DNA from: Solirubrobacter sp963837485
GTDB lineage: Bacteria; Actinomycetota; Thermoleophilia; Solirubrobacterales; Solirubrobacteraceae
NCBI GenBank assembly: GCA_963837485.1
Contig: CAWINP010000004.1
Location: 248,001 to 312,000, forward strand
Reading direction: 5' to 3'
DNA: 64,000 bases
Made by a program: the position numbers and the translations under genes. Below, piece by piece: positions 1 through 8,707 of this stretch (positions within the stretch are counted from its first letter, which is position 1; every line of letters begins with the position of its first letter). A model generated the notes under the pieces. That model was not told where the DNA came from. It did no database searches and saw only the letters and a list, made by a program, of their open reading frames with translations.

Positions 1-741
1 GACGACGGTCGCGTCGCGCCGCCACGCGAGCCGGTGAAGGCGACTGAGCGAGCGCGCGGTGTCGGACGCCGAGACCATGAACCCTGGGAGCGCGCCGTTC
101 TCCCAGTGATCGCGCGCGTTCGCGGCGTCGCCGCACAGTAGGTAGGTATTGCCGCTCGGCAGGTTGACCTCGAAGGACATGTGGCCCGGCGAGTGCCCGG
201 GCGAGCGCCAGCCGATCAGCGTGCCGTCGCCGTACACGTCATAGCCGTCCTCGGAGTCCTCCAGCAGCGCCCAGGGCACGCCCGGCTTGGCGTAGTCGGC
301 GAGCACGTAGGCGATGCGCGCGAGCGGGTCGGGCGCATGCGCGAAGTCGTGCTCGGTGCGCGTCACCAGCACCTCGGCGTTCGGCAGCCGATCGATCACC
401 GCGACCGCGCCGGTGTGGTCGAGGTGCAGGTGCGTCTGGACGACCCAGCGGATGCTCGCCGGGTCGATCCCGACGCGCTCCAGCGATGGCAGCAGCGCCT
501 GCTCGGGCTTCATCACCGGCGTCGACATCTCCGTGATCGGGCCCCAGTGCTTCCCCGCGTCGACGGCGACCTCAGGCGGGTTGCCGCCGTCGATGACCGC
601 GTTCCCGCGCGGGTGGGTGATGACGAAGAACGGCGTCGGCGTCGTGATCATCTCGCCGTCGCCGCCCTGCCCGAACGTGAAGTTGCGCAGCGGCAGGTAC
701 GTGCTTCCGCCGTCGAACATGTACAGCCGGATGTCGCTCAC
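1..741 (-). CDS. MBL-fold metallo-hydrolase (lactonase-like), 3' end outside window
   Basis: The 247 visible residues begin at a GTG that overlaps the stop of the upstream SMP-30 gene (GTGA overlap), which supports translational coupling. The metallo-beta-lactamase signature HLHLDH lies at residues 104-109, followed by a GHSPGH histidine motif near 182-187 and an Asp in GDAAN near 205, as in the dinuclear zinc site of N-acyl homoserine lactonase-like hydrolases. The C-terminal part is cut off by the window edge. Together with the neighbouring SMP-30 protein it may open lactones or esters made by the monooxygenase of this cluster; that substrate assignment is inference. Confidence 0.85.
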   Translation of the reverse strand, partial: MSDIRLYMFDGGSTYLPLRNFTFGQGGDGEMITTPTPFFVITHPRGNAVIDGGNPPEVAVDAGKHWGPITEMSTPVMKPEQALLPSLERVGIDPASIRWVVQTHLHLDHTGAVAVIDRLPNAEVLVTRTEHDFAHAPDPLARIAYVLADYAKPGVPWALLEDSEDGYDVYGDGTLIGWRSPGHSPGHMSFEVNLPSGNTYLLCGDAANARDHWENGALPGFMVSASDTARSLSRLHRLAWRRDATVV

Positions 742-1634
742 GGCGTCCCCGGCAGCGGCGCCGGCCCGACGAGCGTGCGCACGACGTGGACCGTGGTCGA
801 GGTCATCAGGAACAGCGAGTGCATGTCCTCGCCGCCCCAGGCGAGGCTGCCGCACACCTCCGGCGTGGGCACCGTCCCCAGGTGGACGCCCTCGGGCGTG
901 AGCACCCACACGCCGCCCGGGCCCGTCACCCACACGTTGCCGAGCTCGTCGCACTCCATCCCGTCGACGTTGCCGTCGCGCGGGATGCCGCTGCCGATGT
1001 TCTCGGCGAACAGGCGCCCGTTGCGCAGCGAGCCGCCGGGCTCGACGTCGAACACCTTGACGTAGCGCTGCGAGGAGTCGTTGACGTACAGCAGCGTCTC
1101 GTCCGGCGAGAAGGCGATGCCGTTGGGCTGGTCGAACTCGTCCTCGGCGACCACGAGCTCCAGCTCGCCGCCGTCGGGCGGGATCCGGTAGACGCCGCGG
1201 TAGCCGAGGTTGTCGCGGCTGCGCTGGAGCCCGATCCAGTCGTTCCAGCGCCCATAGTCGGGATCGGTGAAGTAGATGCTGCCGTCCAGGCCGCGTGTGA
1301 CGAGGTCGTTGGGGCTGTTGAGGTACCTGCCGCCGTAGTGGTAGGCGATCACCTCGCGCCGGCCGTTCTCGAACCGCGCGACGCAGCTCGACAGGCCCTC
1401 GCAGGCGACGATCCGGCCCTCGCGGTCGAGCGCGAGCCCGCTCGCCTTGAACATCGGCTGCAGCGAGACCTCCATCCCGCGCGCCTCGCTCCAGCGCCAG
1501 CGCGTGTCGCTCGGGATGTCGACGAACTCCAGGCACTGCTCGGCTGCGATCCACACCGGGCCCTCGGTGAACTGGTAGCCCTCGCCCAGGCGGCGCAGCT
1601 CGGCGCCCGGATCGATCAGCTCGGCGAGCTCCAT
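738..1634 (-). CDS. SMP-30/gluconolactonase/LRE family protein
   Basis: The 298-residue product fits the six-bladed calcium/zinc-dependent lactonase family. Visible family features are the FTEGPVW segment near residue 22 (metal-ligand Glu), LNSPNDLV near the middle and a late FSPDETLLYVND segment. The ATG start is chosen because it touches the upstream stop (TGATG) and leaves a family-length protein; a longer reading frame upstream only reads through the preceding gene. It lies in a four-gene chain with one- to four-base overlaps, so it is probably co-translated with the SnoaL protein and the MBL hydrolase. The likely role is hydrolysis of a lactone intermediate. Confidence 0.88.
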   Translation of the reverse strand: MELAELIDPGAELRRLGEGYQFTEGPVWIAAEQCLEFVDIPSDTRWRWSEARGMEVSLQPMFKASGLALDREGRIVACEGLSSCVARFENGRREVIAYHYGGRYLNSPNDLVTRGLDGSIYFTDPDYGRWNDWIGLQRSRDNLGYRGVYRIPPDGGELELVVAEDEFDQPNGIAFSPDETLLYVNDSSQRYVKVFDVEPGGSLRNGRLFAENIGSGIPRDGNVDGMECDELGNVWVTGPGGVWVLTPEGVHLGTVPTPEVCGSLAWGGEDMHSLFLMTSTTVHVVRTLVGPAPLPGTP

Positions 1635-2101
1635 CACGCTCCCTCCCCGCGCATCGTGGCGGCGCTGACCCCGACCGCCGTCTCGGACATCGGCGGCGGC
1701 CCGGGCTTGTACTGCAGCGGCTGTTCCTCGCGCCTGGCGAACAGCCAGCGCTCGCCGCGGCGCACGAGCGTGTCGTGATAGCGCGCGACGATCGCGTTCT
1801 CGAAGTTCTGCGGGATCCAGACGACGTCCGTCTGCGCCGTCGCGCTCTCGCCGTCGGGCGCCAGCTCGATCAGCGGCGGCGAGTTCATGTGCTTGCCGTC
1901 GTAGTCGTCGGGCAGGCACGTGGTCAGGAACTCCAGCATCGCCTCTCGCCCCTCGAATGCCTGGTCGCCGACGACGAACGCCGCGTCCTCGGTCCAGAGC
2001 TGCCCGAACCGGTCCCAGTCGTGGTCGTCGAAGCTGATGGCGTAGGTCGCGATCAGCGCCCGGATCTGCTCGAGCGCCACCAGCCGCTCGACGTCGCTCA
2101 T
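1634..2101 (-). CDS. SnoaL/NTF2-like domain protein
   Basis: The 155-residue product has the NTF2/SnoaL-like pattern: an N-terminal helix containing ALIATYAISFDDHDWD, then WTEDAAF, a GREAM segment and a C-terminal strand with YHDTLVRRGERWLFARRE. Members of this fold include polyketide cyclases, steroid isomerases and small subunits of ring-hydroxylating dioxygenases, often acting on aromatic or cyclic substrates. The ATG overlaps the stop of the upstream EthD-like gene by four bases. The exact reaction cannot be read from the sequence. Confidence 0.8.
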   Translation of the reverse strand: MSDVERLVALEQIRALIATYAISFDDHDWDRFGQLWTEDAAFVVGDQAFEGREAMLEFLTTCLPDDYDGKHMNSPPLIELAPDGESATAQTDVVWIPQNFENAIVARYHDTLVRRGERWLFARREEQPLQYKPGPPPMSETAVGVSAATMRGEGA

Positions 2102-2430
2102 GGCTCGATCCGGTCGCTCAGGGCCGAGCAGTCCCAGCTCTGGAACAGGATCTCGTCGAACCACTCCGGCAGGTCGATCTCGCCCGCCTCGATCCGGCGG
2201 TCGAGGTCCTCCCGCCACGTCCGCGCGTCGCCCTCGTACTCGTACAGCGCGAGGTGGATCAGCGGCGGGTGGTCGCCGCGCGAGGGCGTCACCGCGAACC
2301 GGCGGGCGCTGAGGAAGCCCGGCGACTGGATGTTCTCGCGCGCGTGCTTGTCGTACCAGGCCTGGTACTCCTCGTCGGAGACCCGCTCCGGCGGCCGGCT
2401 GAAGACGAGGTAGAGCTTCCGCTCGGTCAT
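2098..2430 (-). CDS. EthD-like/dimeric alpha-beta barrel protein, paralogue 1
   Basis: The 110-residue product has the pattern SxPPExxSDEEYxxWYDxHxxE at its N terminus and a C-terminal FQSWDC segment. The same layout recurs in the product at 5721-6089, so the two are paralogues. The fold resembles small EthD/ferredoxin-like proteins found beside degradative oxygenases. The ATG at 2430 lies seven bases after a possible -10 hexamer TAGGAT on this strand, consistent with a leaderless transcript from the shared divergent promoter. Function is unknown; a role as an accessory or isomerase in the pathway is inference. Confidence 0.75.
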   Translation of the reverse strand: MTERKLYLVFSRPPERVSDEEYQAWYDKHARENIQSPGFLSARRFAVTPSRGDHPPLIHLALYEYEGDARTWREDLDRRIEAGEIDLPEWFDEILFQSWDCSALSDRIEP

Positions 2431-2434
2431 GTTC

Positions 2435-2459
2435 GAGATCCTATAGCATTTGATACACG
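2435..2459. promoter_or_regulatory. Shared divergent promoter/operator motif, site A
   Basis: Only 29 bases separate the divergent starts at 2430 and 2460. They contain GATCCTATAGCATTTGATAC, closely related to sites at 8666-8690 and 10839-10863, the other two divergent gaps of this cluster. The minus strand reads TAGGAT as a candidate -10; the plus strand reads TAGCAT. The spacing between the two GAT(C/A) halves is two bases shorter than at the other sites. Confidence 0.6.
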
Positions 2460-3371
2460 ATGGCTCTCGACGACGCTTCGAAGGCACTGCTGGACGAGCT
2501 GGCGGCGGGCGACCCCACGCCGCTGCACGAGCTGACGCTCGAGCAGGCGCGGGCGTTCGGCGTGACGATGGCGCGCCGCTTCGGCGACGGTCCGGAGATG
2601 GAGCGGGTGGAGCGGCACACGGTTGCCGCCGCCGACGGCACGCCGCTGTCGATCCGGGTGCTCGTGCCGCGGGGCGGCGCCCGCGGCCTGATCGTCTTCT
2701 TCCACGGCGGCGGCTGGGTCACCGGGTCGCTGGACGAGGTCGAGACGGGCGGGCGCATGCTTGCTGATCGAGCCCGGTGCGCCGTTGCCCTCGCCGAGTA
2801 CCGCCTGGCGCCCGAGCACCCGTTCCCGGCGGCGGTCGACGACGCTTGGACCGCCCTGTCGTGGGCGAGCGAGCGCGCCGACGGGCTGCGGCTGATCGTC
2901 GCCGGCGACAGCGCCGGCGCCAACCTCGCGGCGGTCGTCGCCCGGCGGTCCGCCGGCGAGGGTCCCGCGGTGGCGCTCCAGGTCCTCGTGGAGCCGGTCA
3001 CCGACTCCGACACCGAGACCGCGTCCTATCGCGATCCGCAGAACCAGCTGATCGTGACGCGCGAGAGCATGCTCTGGTTCTTCGACCGCTACGCCCCGGA
3101 CGTCGCGACCCGGCGGGACCCGCGGCTCGCGCCGCTGCGGGCGGCAAGCGTGTCAGGTGCGCCGCCGGCCGTCGTGCTCACGGCCGAGTACGACGTGCTG
3201 CGCGATGAGGGCGAGGCGTACGCCGAGCGCCTGCGCGAGGCCGGCGTGCATGTGGTTCACAAGCGCTTCGCAGGCCAGATGCACGGGTTCTTCGCGCTGG
3301 TCAACGTGCTGCCGGCGAGCGCGGACGGACTGGACTTCGTGGTCGAGGCGATCGAGAGGAGGATCGGATGA
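2460..3371 (+). CDS. HSL-family alpha/beta hydrolase (esterase)
   Basis: The 303-residue product has the hormone-sensitive lipase family oxyanion motif HGGGW (about residue 82), the nucleophile elbow GDSAG (about 150-154), a catalytic Asp in the EYDVLRDEG segment (about 244) and the catalytic His in GQMHGFF (about 274). The gene starts directly after the divergent promoter, with few untranslated bases. Its stop overlaps the start of the monooxygenase gene by four bases. A Baeyer-Villiger monooxygenase makes esters, so this enzyme is the natural candidate to hydrolyse them. A similar esterase is encoded at 63070-63915. Confidence 0.9.
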   Translation: MALDDASKALLDELAAGDPTPLHELTLEQARAFGVTMARRFGDGPEMERVERHTVAAADGTPLSIRVLVPRGGARGLIVFFHGGGWVTGSLDEVETGGRMLADRARCAVALAEYRLAPEHPFPAAVDDAWTALSWASERADGLRLIVAGDSAGANLAAVVARRSAGEGPAVALQVLVEPVTDSDTETASYRDPQNQLIVTRESMLWFFDRYAPDVATRRDPRLAPLRAASVSGAPPAVVLTAEYDVLRDEGEAYAERLREAGVHVVHKRFAGQMHGFFALVNVLPASADGLDFVVEAIERRIG

Positions 3372-4975
3372 CCGGCGACTGCGACGCCGTCGTCGTCGGC
3401 GCGGGGATGGCCGGGCTCTACGCCCTCTACAAGCTCCGCGAGCTGGGCTTGACCGTGCGGGTCTACGAGGCCGGCAGCGGCGTCGGCGGCACCTGGTTCT
3501 GGAATCGCTATCCCGGCGCCCGCTGCGACTCCGAGAGCATGGACTACTCCTACTCGTTCTCGCCCGAGCTCGAGCAGGAGTGGGAGTGGACGGAGCGCTA
3601 TCCCACCCAGCCCGAGATCCTGCGCTACCTCAATCACGTCGCCGACCGCTTCCAGCTCCGCCGCGACATCCAGTTCAACACCCGCGTGACGCAGGCGCAC
3701 TACGACGAGGCCGGCACCCGCTGGGCGATACGCACCGATCGCGGCGACGCCGTCCGCGCGCGCTACTGCGTGATGGCCGTGGGATGCATCTCCGCGGTCA
3801 ACATGCCGGACATCCCGGGGCTCGACAGCTTCGCGGGCAGCGTCTACCACACGGCGCGCTGGCCGGAGGAGGGCGTCGACTTCGACGGGCAGCGCGTCGG
3901 CGTGATCGGGACCGGCTCCACCGGCATCCAGCTCGTTCCGCAGGTCGCCGCGCAGGCGTCGCGACTGTTCGTCTTCCAGCGCACGGCGAACTACAGCCTG
4001 CCTGCGCGCAACCGGCCGCTGGACGCCGTCGAGCAGCGGACGATCAAGGCCAGCTACCGGGAGCGGCGGCGCCTGTCGCGCGAGTCCGGCGGCGGCGTCC
4101 CGCTCACGCATCCCGACGTCACCCCGCCGGTCTCGGCGCTGGCGCTGACGCCCGAGGAACGCCGCCGCGTCTACGCGCGCGGATGGGCGATCGGCGGCGG
4201 ACCGTCGTTCCTGTTCGCGTTCGACGACCTGCTCAAGAACCCGGAGGCCAACGAGACGGCGGCCGAGTTCGTGCGCGCGAAGATCCGCGAGCTGGTCGAG
4301 GACCCCCAGGTCGCCGAGGCGCTGACGCCCACCGACCATCCGATCGGGACCAAGCGCATCTGCCTCGACACCGACTACTACGCGACCTACAACCGTGACA
4401 ACGTCACGCTCGTCGACGTCCGCCGCACGCCGATCGAGGAGATCGTGCCGCAGGGCGTGCGGACGTCGACGACGGTCTACGACCTCGACTGCCTGGCGTT
4501 CGCGACCGGCTTCGACGCCATGACCGGCGCGCTGTTCGCCGTCGACATCGAGGGCCGCGAGGGTCGCTCGCTGCGGGCCAAGTGGTCCGACGGACCGCGC
4601 GCCTACCTCGGGCTCGCGACGGCCGGCTTCCCGAACCTCTTCATGGTCACCGGGCCGGGCAGCCCGTCGGTGCTCAGCAACATGCCGGTCTCGATCGAGC
4701 AGCACGTCGACTGGATCACCGACTGCATCGCCTACGCGCGCGACCGCGGCAGCGACGTGATCGAGGCGGCCCCGGACGCCGAGGACCGCTGGGTCGAGCA
4801 CGTCAACGAGGTCGCGAACGACACGCTCATGCCGATGGCGAACTCGTGGTACGTCGGGGCCAACATCCCTGGCAAGCCTCGCGTGTTCATGCCCTACGTC
4901 GGCGGCGTCGGCGAGTACCGCAAGATCTGCGACGAGAAGGCCGCGCGGGGCTACGAGGGATTCGTCTTCGCGTAG
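3368..4975 (+). CDS. Flavin monooxygenase, Baeyer-Villiger (cyclohexanone monooxygenase-like) type
   Basis: The 535-residue product carries an N-terminal FAD Rossmann motif GAGMAG (about residues 11-16), the Baeyer-Villiger fingerprint FAGSVYHTARWP (about 155-166) and a second, NADPH-binding Rossmann motif GTGSTG (about 180). The length suits type I BVMOs without the N-terminal extension of 4-hydroxyacetophenone monooxygenase. It would insert an oxygen next to a carbonyl, giving an ester or lactone. A GGAGG ribosome site precedes the ATG inside the esterase gene, and the ATGA overlap couples the two. The substrate (aryl ketone, cyclic ketone or steroid) cannot be told from sequence. Confidence 0.92.
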   Translation: MTGDCDAVVVGAGMAGLYALYKLRELGLTVRVYEAGSGVGGTWFWNRYPGARCDSESMDYSYSFSPELEQEWEWTERYPTQPEILRYLNHVADRFQLRRDIQFNTRVTQAHYDEAGTRWAIRTDRGDAVRARYCVMAVGCISAVNMPDIPGLDSFAGSVYHTARWPEEGVDFDGQRVGVIGTGSTGIQLVPQVAAQASRLFVFQRTANYSLPARNRPLDAVEQRTIKASYRERRRLSRESGGGVPLTHPDVTPPVSALALTPEERRRVYARGWAIGGGPSFLFAFDDLLKNPEANETAAEFVRAKIRELVEDPQVAEALTPTDHPIGTKRICLDTDYYATYNRDNVTLVDVRRTPIEEIVPQGVRTSTTVYDLDCLAFATGFDAMTGALFAVDIEGREGRSLRAKWSDGPRAYLGLATAGFPNLFMVTGPGSPSVLSNMPVSIEQHVDWITDCIAYARDRGSDVIEAAPDAEDRWVEHVNEVANDTLMPMANSWYVGANIPGKPRVFMPYVGGVGEYRKICDEKAARGYEGFVFA

Positions 4976-4981
4976 CGGCGG

Positions 4982-5737
4982 CTACTGCGCCGTGTAGCCG
5001 CCGTCCAGCACGAGCGTCGAGCCGGTCGCGAAGGTCGACCGCTCGCCGGCCAGGAAGAGCACGGCGTCGGCGACCTCCTCCGGGCGCGCGAGGCGTCCGT
5101 TGGGGTGCCCGTGCCGGACGGGCGCGTCGGCGAAGGGATCGTTCGGCTGGCGCGAGAACCTCGCGTTCATGGGCGTCTCCACCGTCCCGGGGGCGACGGC
5201 GTTGACGCGGATGCCGTGCGTCGCGTACTCGAGCGCCGCGGTGCGCGTGAGCCCGATGACGCCGTGCTTGGCCGTCGTGTAGGGGCTCGTGCCGGGCGCG
5301 CCGACCAGGCCGGCGGCCGACGAGGTGTTCACGATCACGCCGGACCGGCGGGCGAACATGTGGCGCAGCTGGGCGCGCATGCAGAGCCAGACGCCCTTGA
5401 GGTTGACGGCGATCACGCGGTCCCACGAGCCCTCCGGCGTCTCGTGCAGCCAGCCGACGGGCTCGATCACGCCCGCGTTGTTGAACGCCACGTCGATGCG
5501 GCCGAGCCTGGCGGCGACGTCGTCGTGGGCGTTGTCGACCGCGGCGCCGTCGGTGACGTCGACCACCAGCGCGGTGGCGCCGGGGATCTCCTCCTGCGCG
5601 GCGTGCAGGCCCTCGGCATCGCGGTCGACGAGCACGAGCGTCGCCCCCTCGCCGGCGAACGCCTTCGCCGTCGCGCGGCCGATGCCCGACGCGGCGCCGG
5701 TGACCAGCACGACCTTCCCGTCAAGCCCGAGGTCCAC
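4982..5737 (-). CDS. Short-chain dehydrogenase/reductase (SDR)
   Basis: The 251-residue product is a classical SDR: TGAASGIG near residue 13, NNAG near 90, a catalytic Ser in NTSSAAG and the Tyr/Lys pair in YTTAK, then the usual C-terminal DGGYT. The GTG start is chosen because a GGGGGAG ribosome site lies about eight bases upstream; it overlaps the preceding small gene by 17 bases. It ends seven bases from the convergent monooxygenase gene. A plausible role is oxidising an alcohol to the ketone that the monooxygenase uses. Confidence 0.9.
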   Translation of the reverse strand: MDLGLDGKVVLVTGAASGIGRATAKAFAGEGATLVLVDRDAEGLHAAQEEIPGATALVVDVTDGAAVDNAHDDVAARLGRIDVAFNNAGVIEPVGWLHETPEGSWDRVIAVNLKGVWLCMRAQLRHMFARRSGVIVNTSSAAGLVGAPGTSPYTTAKHGVIGLTRTAALEYATHGIRVNAVAPGTVETPMNARFSRQPNDPFADAPVRHGHPNGRLARPEEVADAVLFLAGERSTFATGSTLVLDGGYTAQ

Positions 5738-6089
5738 GGCGCTCCCCCAGCGGCAGGCAGTTCCACGACGCGAATTGCACGCGGCCGAACCACGGCGGGA
5801 GCGGGAGCTGCTCGTGCTCGCGCCCGGCGTAGCTGTCCTTGGATCCCAGGCCGGAGCGCTCGAGCTCGGCGACCGCCGACCGCGGGTCCGTGTCGGTCTC
5901 GTACACCGCGATGAAGCGATGCGGGAGCACGCCGTCACCCACCACCGGCTCCAGCCGGTACCGCCGCACCGCGCTGAACCCGTCGACCGCGAGGATCTCG
6001 TCGACGTGCGCGTCGTACCAGCGGTTGAAGTCCGCGTCCGACAGCTCCGGCGGGGGCTGTGAGACGACGATGTGCAGTCCGTCCGCCAT
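5721..6089 (-). CDS. EthD-like/dimeric alpha-beta barrel protein, paralogue 2
   Basis: The 122-residue product parallels the one at 2098-2430: an N-terminal PPPELSDADFNRWYDAHVDEIL segment split around the same WYDxH motif, a central AVYETDTDP strand and a C-terminal FASWNC ending. The ATG touches the stop of the dioxygenase gene (TGATG), so both are likely translated from one message. The presence of two such paralogues plus a third EthD protein at 10865-11167 in one cluster suggests non-redundant roles on successive intermediates, but no function is shown. Confidence 0.75.
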   Translation of the reverse strand: MADGLHIVVSQPPPELSDADFNRWYDAHVDEILAVDGFSAVRRYRLEPVVGDGVLPHRFIAVYETDTDPRSAVAELERSGLGSKDSYAGREHEQLPLPPWFGRVQFASWNCLPLGERRGPRA

Positions 6090-7114
6090 CAGGCCATGAC
6101 CTCCGTCCGCGCGCGGCGCTCGTCGACGCCCGCCTCGGACGTCTCGGCCGGCTCGCCGTCGGGGTCCAGCACGGGCGAGGACTCCTCGTACCAGCTGTCC
6201 GGCGCCTGGGTGCCCCAGAACGAGCGGCAGCGCGGATCGGACACCGACCAGCGCAGCGGCGGGTGATCGGGGTCGCCGGTGTAGTAGTCGCAGGAGTACA
6301 GCTCGATCCGATGGCCGTCGGGATCGCGCAGGTAGACGAAGAACGCGTTCGAGACCCCGTGGCGGCCCGGGCCGCGCTCGATCGCGCGCACGTGGCCGCC
6401 CGCGGCGAGCTGGTCGCACGCACGCAGGACGCCGGACGGCTCTCCGACCCAGACGCCGATGTGGTGCAGCCGGGGGCCGCGGCCCGCGGTCAGCGCGACG
6501 TCGTGCACGGTCGGCTTGCGCGTCAGCCAGGCGCCGGTCAGCCGGTCGTCTTCGCCGTCGGTGGCGATGTACTCCGAGCAGCGGAAGCCGAGCTCGCGCC
6601 AGAAGGCGAACGTCGCCTCGACGTCCGGGCTGTGAAGGTTGAAGTGATCCAGGCGCAGGATCGGCGCGCCGCGGTGCAGGTCGAAGCGCTGCATCTGCGT
6701 CTGGAGCGGCTGCAGCGCGTGCACGAACTCCAGCGGAAAGCCGAACGGGTCCCAGACGCGCAACACGCGCCCGAGGCCGGGCCGGCTATCGCTCCAGCGG
6801 ACGGTGCAGCCGCGCGCGCCGAACTCGGTGGCGAGCGCGTCGAGGTCCTCCTCGGCGCGCACGCGGAAGCCGATGGCGCCGGCCGCGGGCGCCGGGCCCT
6901 GCCGCAGCACGAGCGAGTGGTGCTGGCGCTCCTCCCAGCCGCGCAGGTAGATCGCGTCCCCGTCGCGCTCGGTGATCAGCATCCCGAGCGCGTTCGCGTA
7001 GAACGCGCCGGAGCGCTCGAGGTCGGTGACCCGCAGCTCCACGTATGCCGCGCGCACGATGTCGAACGGCGGCAGCGCGACCGGCGCGGCGACCAGCTCC
7101 TCCACCGGTGTCAT
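6089..7114 (-). CDS. hpaD-like: Extradiol ring-cleavage dioxygenase, HpaD/MndD-like
   Basis: The 341-residue product has two vicinal-oxygen-chelate halves. In the C-terminal half the metal triad is visible as His157 (RLDHFNL), His218 (LHHIGVW) and Glu271 (GHRIELY), matching the spacing of the 3,4-dihydroxyphenylacetate 2,3-dioxygenases HpaD/MndD. The tail with DYYTGDPDHPPLRW and WYEE also matches that family. It should cleave a catechol next to the two hydroxyls using Fe(II) or Mn(II). The ATG at 7114 is preferred; a GTG at 7138 would overlap the aldehyde dehydrogenase stop. Homoprotocatechuate is the family substrate, but here the true catechol is unknown. Confidence 0.88.
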   Translation of the reverse strand: MTPVEELVAAPVALPPFDIVRAAYVELRVTDLERSGAFYANALGMLITERDGDAIYLRGWEERQHHSLVLRQGPAPAAGAIGFRVRAEEDLDALATEFGARGCTVRWSDSRPGLGRVLRVWDPFGFPLEFVHALQPLQTQMQRFDLHRGAPILRLDHFNLHSPDVEATFAFWRELGFRCSEYIATDGEDDRLTGAWLTRKPTVHDVALTAGRGPRLHHIGVWVGEPSGVLRACDQLAAGGHVRAIERGPGRHGVSNAFFVYLRDPDGHRIELYSCDYYTGDPDHPPLRWSVSDPRCRSFWGTQAPDSWYEESSPVLDPDGEPAETSEAGVDERRARTEVMA

Positions 7115-7134
7115 GACGTCATCTCTCTCTCTCC

Positions 7135-8661
7135 TCACTCGAGCTCGCCGACCCCGAGCCGTGGGATCGCGTGGCTGCCCAGCGCGACGTGAACGATCTC
7201 GGTGTCGCAGTAGAAGTCGAACGCGTAGTCGCCGCCCTCGCGGCCGATGCCGGACCGCTTGACGCCGCCGAACGGGGTGCGCAGGTCACGCACGTTCTGC
7301 GAGTTGATCCAGCACATGCCGGTGTCGATCGCGTGCGCGACGCGGTGCGCGCGGCGGATGTCGTTCGTCCACACGTAGGCGGCGAGGCCGTACGGCGTGG
7401 CGTTGGCGAGGCGGATCGCGTCGGCCTCGTCCTCGAACGGCATCGCGACCAGCACCGGGCCGAAGATCTCCTCCTGGAAGACGCGCATGTGCTCGCCGAC
7501 GTCGGCGATCACCGTGGCTTCGAGGAAGTTGCCGTCCGCCAGGCCGGGCGGGCAGCCGCCGCCGGTGAGCACGCGCGCGCCCTGCTCGCGCGCCGACTCG
7601 ACGTAGCCGAGCACGCGCTCCAGATGCTCGCGCCGGATCAGCGGGCCGAGCTCGGTGCGCTCGTCGCGCGGGTTGCCGACGCGGATCCGCGCGGCCCGCT
7701 CGGCCACCGCCGTGACGACGGCCTCATACAGCGGCCGCTGGACCAGCAGGCGCGAGCCCGCCGTGCAGCGCTGGCCGTTCATCGTGAAGACCTGCGCGAG
7801 CGCGGCGTCGACCGCGAGCTCCGGGTCGGCGTCCTCGAACACGACCACCGGGGACTTGCCGCCGAGCTCGATCGAGGAGCGCTTGAGCGTCGGCGCGCCG
7901 GCGGCGACGATCAGGCTGCCGGTGGCCGACTCGCCGGTGAAGCAGATCAGGTCGACGCCGGGGTGCGACGACAGCGGGGCGCCCGCGGTCTCACCGAAGC
8001 CGTGGACGACGTTGAAGACGCCGGGCAGGATCTCGGCGTCCTCGAAGATCCCGGCGAGCAGCGTCGCGGTCAGCGGCGACCACTCGGCCGGCTTGAGCAC
8101 CACCGTGTTGCCGGCGGCCAACGCCGGCGCGATCCGCCAGGTCGAGAGCATCAGCGGCGCGTTCCAGGGCATGATCAGCCCGGCCACGCCGACCGGCTTG
8201 CGGATCGTGTAGTTGACGAACTCCTCGCCGACCTGGAACGAGCGGCCGTGCAGCTCGGTGACGACGCCGGCGTAGTAGTCGAAGTTCTGGGCGGCGCGAT
8301 CGGCGAGGCCGTGCATCTGGGCGACGGGCAGGCCGATGTCGCGCACCTCGGCCTCGATCAGCTCGGGCGAGCGCTCGCGGATCCGCGCGGCGATGCGGCG
8401 CAGCGCGGCGGCGCGGTGCTCGGCCTTGGCCCGCGACCATCCGCCGTCGTCGAACGCACGCCGCGCCGCCGCGACGGCGGCGTCGACGTCGGCCGCACGG
8501 CCGTCGGCGACCTCGGCGAGCACGGCGTTGGTGGTCGGGTCAAGCGTCTGGAAGGTCCCGCCCGCCTGACTCGCCCGGAACTCCCCGTCGATGTAGTGGC
8601 GCTGGAGCCCGTACCGATGCGGTACGCCGTCGTCGCGCTCGGCCGGTGCCGCGTGAATCAT
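7135..8661 (-). CDS. hpaE-like: Aldehyde dehydrogenase, HpaE-like (carboxymethyl-hydroxymuconic semialdehyde dehydrogenase)
   Basis: The 508-residue product is an NAD(P)-dependent aldehyde dehydrogenase with IELGGKSP (catalytic Glu region) and the nucleophile Cys in MNGQRCTAGSRLLVQ, a segment close to the signature of HpaE. The gene stands directly upstream of the HpaD-like gene, so ring cleavage and oxidation of the resulting semialdehyde are encoded together. The ATG at 8661 lies seven bases after TAGGAT, the candidate -10 in the shared promoter motif, so the transcript is probably leaderless. Upstream in-frame codons run across the divergent promoter and are rejected. Confidence 0.9.
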   Translation of the reverse strand: MIHAAPAERDDGVPHRYGLQRHYIDGEFRASQAGGTFQTLDPTTNAVLAEVADGRAADVDAAVAAARRAFDDGGWSRAKAEHRAAALRRIAARIRERSPELIEAEVRDIGLPVAQMHGLADRAAQNFDYYAGVVTELHGRSFQVGEEFVNYTIRKPVGVAGLIMPWNAPLMLSTWRIAPALAAGNTVVLKPAEWSPLTATLLAGIFEDAEILPGVFNVVHGFGETAGAPLSSHPGVDLICFTGESATGSLIVAAGAPTLKRSSIELGGKSPVVVFEDADPELAVDAALAQVFTMNGQRCTAGSRLLVQRPLYEAVVTAVAERAARIRVGNPRDERTELGPLIRREHLERVLGYVESAREQGARVLTGGGCPPGLADGNFLEATVIADVGEHMRVFQEEIFGPVLVAMPFEDEADAIRLANATPYGLAAYVWTNDIRRAHRVAHAIDTGMCWINSQNVRDLRTPFGGVKRSGIGREGGDYAFDFYCDTEIVHVALGSHAIPRLGVGELE

Positions 8662-8665
8662 CACT

Positions 8666-8690
8666 ACGATCCTATACGGTTTCTGATCCA
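8666..8690. promoter_or_regulatory. Shared divergent promoter/operator motif, site B
   Basis: The 46-base gap between the aldehyde dehydrogenase and the LLM oxidoreductase contains GATCCTATACGGTTTCTGATC. Two GATC halves stand 13 bases apart around a TATA core, exactly as at 10841-10859. TAGGAT on the minus strand and TACGGT on the plus strand are candidate overlapping -10 hexamers. Confidence 0.65.
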
Positions 8691-8707
8691 GAATGGAAGG
8701 AGAGCGC

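Noticed and set aside
181..1065. Long plus-strand open frame opposite the MBL and SMP-30 genes
   Set aside because: It is the antisense of two well-supported genes and has the Arg/Ala/Gly-rich composition usual for shadow frames in GC-rich DNA.
2431..2460. tRNA-like GTTCGAGATCC segment
   Set aside because: No acceptor or anticodon stem can be drawn around it; it is part of the divergent promoter.
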